From Coprinopsis marcescibilis (Eukaryota; Basidiomycota; Agaricomycetes; Agaricales; Psathyrellaceae), in the NCBI GenBank assembly GCA_004369085.1, contig ML210207.1, positions 75,899-139,898 on the forward strand: 64,000 nt of DNA, in the 5' to 3' direction. The notes below the pieces were generated by a model, which was not told where the DNA came from, did not search any database, and saw nothing but the letters and a program-made list of their open reading frames with translations. Both the position numbers and the translations under genes were made by a program. Of the stretch, positions 57,032-64,000 are shown piece by piece. Each line of letters opens with the position of its first letter. The first letter of the stretch is position 1.

Positions 57032-59674
57032 CGTCGTAGGATGAAGAGAAAAGGCGAAAGGCGAAATCAATTCCTTTCGATACAACACTTTCACATTTAC
57101 CACATGCTTGTCCAGCCACCATTAACATGTGAATCTTGTCCTGTAAACATGTGCAAACAATCTAGGTTTCACTCCCGCTTCACATGGTCTTGTCACCTTC
57201 TCTCCGTCGAATAACACACCAGAAGGTGTCTTCTGGCGCTTACTAGCGCTTACCCAACATGACCCAGCGTCCTCCAAAGCAATTGGCGCAAAGCTCGAAG
57301 CCCGCAGGACCAAAGTTGCGATCATGCACACTCCAACACTATCTATGCTACGGAACGTGATTTCAAAATTCACAGCAACGTTCAAGAACCTACAAACCCT
57401 GAGCCCTACATAAATCTTACCCGCTCAACTCCAACGCTATACCATCCAAGGTCGCTATAGATATCAACCCCAAAGAAATGGACAGGACAGGCGCTAAGCT
57501 TTAGAAGTTTTGGGGAGATCAATAATCAACTGCGACCATTCAATAAGCGCCGCTCCAAGCTTTGCCTTTGAGCTGTGGAGCGGACGCTATAGCGTCTATA
57601 GCCATCGAAGAGGTAAATTGTCGAAGGTACCTCTCCCGCTATCCCGGGACAAGCTCCGGGGTTTTCCCCAGCAAAACGTCTCTGTGGTAACCTGAGCCCT
57701 GACCTGCTTTAGGTGAGGAATGGAAAGAAGGACGGGAGTTTTGGGTACTATGGGGGCAGACAAGCTAGAAGCAACGTTTGCACGCTCAACTTGGGTACAG
57801 AGAGAGCGAAACAGATATCCGCCAATGGGTGAGTAGATATTGTTATGTCGCTGTTGAAGGTTCTGGATCGGAATACCACATTGCTTTGAAGCGCTGCCCC
57901 AGACAGTCCGAGACGATGTTCAAAGATGCAGTACACTAAGCGCCGAGTTTGAGTCTTTTACCTACAACAGTCCCGATACCAGAGTTGCTCGTATAAATGC
58001 AGCAGATTATGCTTCGAACAGCAAACTCAAGAGCAAGTTTGAGAATATTGGAATGTAATATTATTTCACCTCTGTAAATTAACCCAGTCCGCCTTGATGT
58101 GACCCAATCGAACGACTATGTGCACCTCCCAGTCTCAAAGCCATCAAGCCCGTAGGCAAAGCAACTTGCAACAGATGCATAATAAGTGACAGGAGAGGCA
58201 AAGCAATTCAGAACGGCAGACGCGACTAGCCTCCCATCATCCATAGCTTCAATTGGCCTTGGCATATAAATGGGCACCTCATCACGTGCTGAGAAAGTAA
58301 CGACGCGTCGCTCGGTAATTGCCGGAATCGTCGCTCGCGTTCGCGTTCGACCCCATTTCATCATCCAGTCCATTAGTTTCACTTTCTTCCTCGCCCCTGA
58401 AGCTTGATCCCTGAAACGATAGAGACCCCGGCTGCACGACGACAGATGTACGTCCTACGGCTTCAAAAGTCAAAACCAACAGGCAGATTGTAAAAAATCG
58501 ATCCAACCGGAATTTGATGTCAACGCTCTGATCAATGTTACTGTGCAAGCAAGGAAACGCCTCACCGGAGTTTTTAACAGTGCGGAGAGCCTAAACTGGC
58601 TCGGTAAGTGGATATGGATGGCATAGCATAGCGCCTCATTTAGTCTCAGCCTCGTACTTTCCCCAGGTTTCACCCAGTTTCATTGGGATGCTTTCCCCAG
58701 GTTTCATCCCAATAAAACTGGGGAAGTAAGCGAATACCTTCGTTTGCCCATATCCACTCAGGTTTGCAGCGTGTACAGATCTCAGATCACCCTCCGGTAA
58801 GTAAGAGTACGTGAGGATCTGTGCTATCTTGTTATCTCTACCATTCAGACACACGCCACACCGCAAGCCAAAAGCCAAAAGCCTCGCGGCAAAGGTTGAA
58901 CCTGACATCCACATGCCATCCACACCCCAGCCCGGCAATTCCATCTCCTTTCCCCTCCCAACACCCAACCCAGCCCAAAACCCACCACCGCATCCCAAAC
59001 AAAACTTTAAGCCTCCAAATTACCAAAATGCCCAAAACACAAGCTAACGATGAGCTCGAACCCTTGATCAGCATGTCCAGCCCTGAACCCGACAAGGTGG
59101 ATTCCGGGTGCAATAATCCCCTTATGGGGGTTTCCGGGCTTTTTGCCTCTTTTTGCACCAAGGATTAGACGCCCACTGAACATTGCCTCGTGCGATGTAC
59201 ATAACAGTTATGTATGTATGATCCAAGGCCGATAAACATCGTTCATGGTGGACTTGGCGGGAGAGAGAAACGTCACGCTCGGTCAGCGAGGCTTCTATTT
59301 TGGCCGTCCCCCTAGATTGTAGAGTCTGGATTCCGCAAGTGGTCAGAAAGAGCAGGCAGACGACCGTCTAGCCCCAACTCGCAACAACACTTGCGACTTC
59401 CTGGACCCACGCTGGTAAAACCACACGCAATAGCATCGGAAGCCCGCATTACTGTAAGTACATCACCACAACATTGACAACAACGACGAAGCCTATAATT
59501 AGACTCACAATTAAAAGACCCAGGTGCACCGACCGACAGGTGCCTACTTGTTTGATCTACCGGTGTTGTTCGCCGTCGCCGTCGTCATCATCATCATCCA
59601 TCATCATAACTCACCCACCCACACATACTGTCTATCCGCCTCAACAAATTCAGGCTCACAGTCGTGTACGCGCC
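57032..59674. other. 2.6-kb intergenic between OPI1 and calpain 2
   Basis: Divergent promoters of OPI1 and calpain 2 with a long middle. Minus-strand frames at 58282-58548 and 58116-58382 (88 codons each) have protein-like character and a possible acceptor between them, but I found no phase-keeping join. A small 46-codon plus frame at 59029-59168 has no support. A compact direct/inverted repeat is at 58658-58722. Confidence 0.4.
58658..58722. repeat. Compact overlapping direct and inverted repeat
   Basis: TTTCCCCAGGTTTCA appears twice in direct order, starting near 58658 and 58692. The segment 58673-58690 is the near inverse of 58705-58722, so the stretch can form a stem-loop. Origin unknown; it could be a tiny element or a terminator-like structure. 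Confidence 0.5.
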
Positions 59675-62600
59675 ATGAACCCTAATTTCGCCCCACAACC
59701 ACAACAACAGGGGCATACGTACTACACCCCCTTCGACGCGGATGCCCATGCAAGTGCGGGTAACCAGTACCGCAATCTCCGCAGCAGCAATAATGATGAT
59801 GGCAATCCAGCGAGCTCGACTCGGATTAGGACTGTCGGGTACGCCCAGCAGCAGCTCGGGGCGTCTGTAGCGGAAGGGCGGAAGAAGGCGTATGCGGAGT
59901 GTAAACGCATGGTGGAGGGTATCGCTGCGCGGTGTAGGAGGAAGAACCGGCGGTTCAGGTGTGTTTTTCATCTTTCCTTCCATCCCTCCTCCATTCATTC
60001 ATTCTTCACCCCTGGCCTATTCCTGACATCTTACACTTCGCTTATTCGCTTATTCACTTTCACTCACTCATGCATTCGTGCAGGGACCTAGAGTTTGACA
60101 TCGAAAACGACAAGAGCAGGTGTCTGAACAGCTTGATGGAGACCGGGCTGTTCAGTCCTGTGGATAGCCGGAGGGTGTCAGAGCTGTTTGAGAAGCCTGT
60201 GGTATTCTACAGCGGAGGGCGTGCCGCCGCGGAGATCGTGCAGGGCGCGGTGGAGAACTGCTATCTCGTTTCTGCCATGTCAGGGCTGACGTCCATACCG
60301 AAATTGGTCGATCAGCTCTGCGTTGCGGTAAGGTGTTCACAACCACCTCATACTATTTCCGTAACTTACACTATGTATGACTTGGGTCTGGACTCTGAAA
60401 CGATTTTAGCGCGATGAGGAGGTGGGAGTGTATGGATTTATCTTTCATAGAGACTGTTATTGGATACCGGTTGTAATCGACGAGTGAGTCTTTCATCTTC
60501 CCTGAGAGTCCGTTCATCACTCATCTCATTACCCATTCGTCCATTCCCACTACCCATCCGGCCATCACGCACGATGCACCCTTCCCACCTCATCTCCCAG
60601 CCTCCTATTCACCCGCATCCCCCGCTACGAGCAACTAACGACCAAAGAAAAAGAGCTCTACCACTTCGAAAAACAGCGCTACGATGCCCTGGCGCGCAAC
60701 GGCGGCTCAGACGCGCTCTACTTTGCAAAGGCCGGCAAGACGCGCGAGACGTGGGTGCCGCTCGTGGAGAAGGCGTATGCGAAGGCGCACGGCGACTATG
60801 CTTCTATTATGTACGGGCGCACGTGTGATGCCTTGGAAGACATGACGGGGTGAGTTGACCTTTGTTGTACTTTTTTCAATCTCCCAGGTTTCTGGTGTGT
60901 GTAGTAGAATCTTGGACGGCATGCTCACATGGCTTGGTGGCTTCTCATAGCGGCGTGTCCAGTTTGGTCCTAACCAAGGTGCGTGCTCTTTCAAGTTTCA
61001 TCTCTTTCTTCAACAGCAGTGCGATCTACCTCGCAGCTCTGGGCTGTGTACGATCTTCGTACTACATTCTATACCCCATAGCTCTAAATCACGCGTCCTA
61101 CTACCACACCCTGGCATTCCGAATTCCCGTAGCCCCATCTCACGCTTTAACAGGACATACTAGACGTAGACAACTTCTGGACGGACGAGCTCCTAAAAGC
61201 AAACACGGACCGCCTCTTCGGGTGCTGGTTCAAAGCGCTAGACGGGAGCCGCAACACGGTCAAGAACGTCAGCGTCGACGGCCTCGTCGGGAACCTATCG
61301 CACTCCGTGGTCAAGGCCGTCGAGTGCAGGGGCAAACGGTTCGTAGTCCTCCGCGACCCCTGGGGCGCAGCCGGCTGGGACGGCCCTTGGTCCGACGGAT
61401 CCAAAGAGTGGACCCCAGAGTGGCTGGGGATCCTCCCGCTGTTGGGGCACGATTTCAGTGGGAATGGGCAGTTTGTCATGGAATGTGGGTGGACTTCTCT
61501 TATCTTGAAAAATTGTCTCGGTGAATTTAATGGGATATTTACTGATATGCGTGTTCTAGATGGGGACTTTTTGAATTTGTGGCAGGAGGTGCAGAGGACG
61601 TTGGTGTTTGATGATGCGTGGGTTTTGTCTTCGCAGTGGCTGCACTTGCCGGAGCGTCCACCATTGTCCCCGTGGGCCTATGGAGATGCTAGCTGTAAGT
61701 CCCCGTCCAGACACTCTACGACGATGTATGATTGTGTTAACGGAACTTAACTTCTTGAACAACAACCTTAATCCATTCCTATCTAGTTTCATTCTCCCTC
61801 CCGGCGGCTTCGCCTACGATCATCGTGTTAGCGCGGGCGGATACCCGGTTCTTTAAGGATCTCCAGGGAGCTAGTGTGTACAACTTGGACTTCATCCTCG
61901 TTCGCCATGGGGAGGCGGAACCGCTTGCGGAATCGTCTTATTCTTTCTTTTATACCCGAAGTGTGAGTGTGGAGGTAGACCTGGAGCCTGGAAATTATGT
62001 TGTTCATGTGGGTATTTGTCTCTTTTGTCTTTGGGTGACGCGGGAACTGAAGTTAGTTATTTGGACTTTGCAGGCGAGGTTGGATTGCGCGGAGACAAGA
62101 GCAAAGGTACGCTGCTTCTTTCTCTGAGGTGTGTAGTTATTGAAGTTTATATGGGCAGGATTGGTTTGCGAATGGACTGAGGTCTGGCTGGGATCGACGG
62201 AAAGTCGCGCGCGTTCTGACAGAACGTACAAAGAGTCTGGCAATCGCTTCAAGTAGGTGTTCTACTTCGAAAACTGCAGTCAGCTTCCTTAAACATCTAC
62301 AGACTATACCCCAGAGTAAGTCACCGCGTGGTCTGCAGACTGCAACCCAACTCACTAAACGACTGTAATCCAAAGCGCGACGTTCGCAGTCAAAGGGGTT
62401 ACGGAGTTCCTCGCGGATGATGCATCTACATGCGACAAATCCAGCATAGATGCGATTCACATATACAGTCGGGACTCGAATCCAAGCGGGAGGTTGTCCG
62501 TGACGACTACGACAACCACAAAAACAGTGGTCTCGAGGAGCGAAGTTGAATCCTCCCCCGCTCACATATACACGAACCCGCCGCCGCCGCCGCCTCCGCA

Positions 62601-62961
62601 AGGGATACACCAAATGAATTTTGCCGACAGGGCATGTCAGCAGGTCCCCTTTTACAGGCCGTCTGAGCCTGGCTGGGTGGCCGATACCCCGGAGAATGGC
62701 CATCCGGCTGAGGCATTCCGTGCTGGCTCGCCAAAGCCCGTCAACAACTTCCAAGCTCCCCCCTTAGTGTCCTCAACGGGCACGGCTGTCCCCCCTCCTC
62801 CGCGCCCGCCGCCGACCCCACCTTATTCGCCGAGTCCAAATAGCAAACCGACGGGCTTGGATGATATGAATGGAGTGGTGATTGGCTTGAAGGTCTATAC
62901 TCACAAGATCGCACCGACAGTTATCACTGGACGATTGAGGGCGAAACAAGATAGGCGATAG
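59675..62961 (+). CDS. Calpain-like protein with degenerate catalytic triad
   Basis: Twelve exons (59675-59958, 60084-60327, 60410-60483, 60601-60849, 60951-60978, 61154-61484, 61560-61694, 61787-62007, 62074-62106, 62159-62252, 62303-62315, 62376-62961) give 763 residues. It is paralogous to the protein at 45093: exons 3, 5 and 7 have the same lengths (74, 28 and 135 nt) in both genes. The Cys is kept (Cys154 in GAVENCYLVSAM, with Gln148), but Trp after it is Tyr. The active-site Asn is Asp361 (RDPWGAAGWDG). The His (343, NLSHSVVKAV) is two positions off the place of the intact paralogue. It is probably a weak or inactive protease acting as a partner or decoy; this is inference. The C-terminal 190 residues are Pro-rich (poly-Pro near 62581). 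The frame is open upstream to 59474, but that part looks non-coding. Confidence 0.85.
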
Positions 62962-63256
62962 CATGTCAATTATTTGCTCGCGATTCCAGGTGACGAATAT
63001 ATTCACATTCTCTATGAGATAATCGATGTTCAGCTACATACTACATATGTTGACTTTGTTCTACTGTTTCTATTCACGTGTACATACTAGAATCACTATA
63101 GACTTTATGCTCAAAACGCAACCGGAACGTTGAGTATTGCTCCCGACTTTGAGGTATCAGACAGGGGCCATAACGGCGCATGGAAACCTTATCTCCGTCG
63201 CAGGTATCACTCAAACCGTGTGCAAGGATGTTCTCTTTTTCTTACCACCACCATCC
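62962..63256. other. Intergenic before the oxygenase
   Basis: 295 bp, presumed 3' flank of calpain 2 and promoter of the next gene. Nothing else seen. Confidence 0.4.
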
Positions 63257-64000
63257 ATGCCTCTCCTTCGCTCCAGCATCGTCTTCAGGAGCGTCTACGG
63301 GCGTCGCTTCCTCGCCACATCAGCCACTGGGGGCTTCAAAATCCCTGTCATCGACTTTTCTCGGTTCCGCGCTGCGACATCAACCACCGAGAAGCAGGAC
63401 ACCGCGAACGAGATCGTTTCCGCGTTCAAGGAGAGTGGATTTGTGTATCTGTCGAACCACGGGATACCTACAGGTGGGCTTGAAGCTTCTTTATCTCGGT
63501 TGTGATGCTCAGCTGTTGCCAGAAACGATCAGGAATACGTTCCACAAGGCAAGCTTGCGGTCAGACAACGCAGGACATACCGGCTCACTTTAGCTTAGAG
63601 CAAAGAGTTTTTCGATCTTCCAGAGGCAACCAAGGTACGTATCTCTGCACCATCTTGCGCACACCACGCCCATAATCATAATCTTCCTCAGACCAAGCTC
63701 GCTTGGGAGGACCCTCGAGCAAACCGGGGCTATGTGCAAATTGGCCGGGAGCGCGTGACACAGTCCGCCGACCCCAACGAGATCGCAGCGCTCAGGAGCA
63801 AAGCACCGGACTACAAAGAGAGCATGGAGATCGGCAGGGACTGGGATTCGGAATGGAAGAACCAATGGCCGCAAGATTCGGATTTGCCAGTGTTCAAGGG
63901 CACCATGTTGCATTTCTTCCAGGTGCGCCAGTGCCACGCTGTGCTAGCCCCACGCGACGCCGAACTCAACATCTGGCCAATGCCCTTCTGACAGACCTGC
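63257..64000 (+). CDS. Isopenicillin-N-synthase-like 2-oxoglutarate/Fe(II) oxygenase (5' part, cut by right edge)
   Basis: Four exons (63257-63473, 63523-63548, 63599-63634, 63692-63922) and the first bases of a fifth (from 63995) join in phase. The N-terminus (MPLLRSSIVFRSVYGRRFLA) looks like a mitochondrial presequence. The DIOX_N domain follows: KIPVIDFSRF, FVYLSNHGIPTETIR, KSKEFFDLPEATK, then a WEDPRANRGYVQIGRE stretch and FKGTMLHFFQTC. The catalytic His-x-Asp...His core lies beyond the window. The family oxidises small molecules with 2-oxoglutarate and iron; the substrate is unknown. Intron 2 has a GC donor (gcaagc at 63549). I placed the acceptor of intron 1 at 63522, because the upstream AG shifts the frame out of the family alignment. 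Confidence 0.82.

Noticed and set aside
58116..58548. Possible two-exon gene on minus
   Set aside because: Both frames look somewhat protein-like, but no donor/acceptor pair joins them in phase and there is no family match.
59029..59168. Small ORF ending Cys-Thr-Lys-Asp, considered as a mating-pheromone precursor
   Set aside because: The last four residues do not fit a CaaX box, and no receptor or homeodomain gene is nearby.

Overview
The window is nuclear DNA from a filamentous basidiomycete (Agaricomycetes), plausibly Rhizoctonia or another Ceratobasidiaceae. The reasons are dense short introns (about 50-70 nt, gt..ag with a few gc..ag), micro-exons, single-gene transcription units with no operons, and the gene set: a PQQ pyranose dehydrogenase with a CBM1 module, a NACHT-ankyrin protein, F-box relics and many secreted cysteine-rich proteins. 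The species is an inference. I rebuilt gene models by hand from reading frame plus splice sites. Every multi-exon model below keeps phase across all its junctions, but none has been checked against RNA.

Left part (1-18 kb), accessory in character. A Zn2Cys6-type regulator runs off the left edge. A 6.8-kb stretch with no recognisable gene follows, then a CFEM-like GPI-anchored protein and a frameshifted F-box pseudogene. Between 10.4 and 16.4 kb lies a cluster of five related small secreted six-cysteine proteins (two on -, three on +). All share one five-exon layout with a 14-17-nt exon 2 and a 4-10-nt exon 3. Two mobile-element-like insertions sit in or next to the cluster: a 1257-bp element with long inverted ends and a 6-bp target duplication, and a 132-bp hairpin element.

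Middle (17.6-38.7 kb). BUD20 (60S ribosome export), an MFS sugar transporter, a 1224-residue NACHT-ankyrin protein, an 815-bp TA-flanked inverted-repeat element, a kinesin-14 motor, a pair of related single-pass membrane proteins in divergent orientation, and two TPR genes, the first of them broken.

Right part (39-64 kb), mostly housekeeping and secretory genes. HSE1 (ESCRT-0) and the ubiquitin E2 variant MMS2/UEV1 are head to head across 242 bp. An intact calpain-like protease is tail to tail with the secreted pyranose dehydrogenase (cytochrome + PQQ domain + CBM1). Then come a tandemly duplicated pair of secreted CxxC-type proteins, the OPI1 phospholipid regulator, a second calpain paralogue that has lost catalytic-triad residues, and the 5' part of an isopenicillin-N-synthase-like 2-oxoglutarate oxygenase cut by the right edge.

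No rRNA, confident tRNA, CRISPR or bacterial features were seen.
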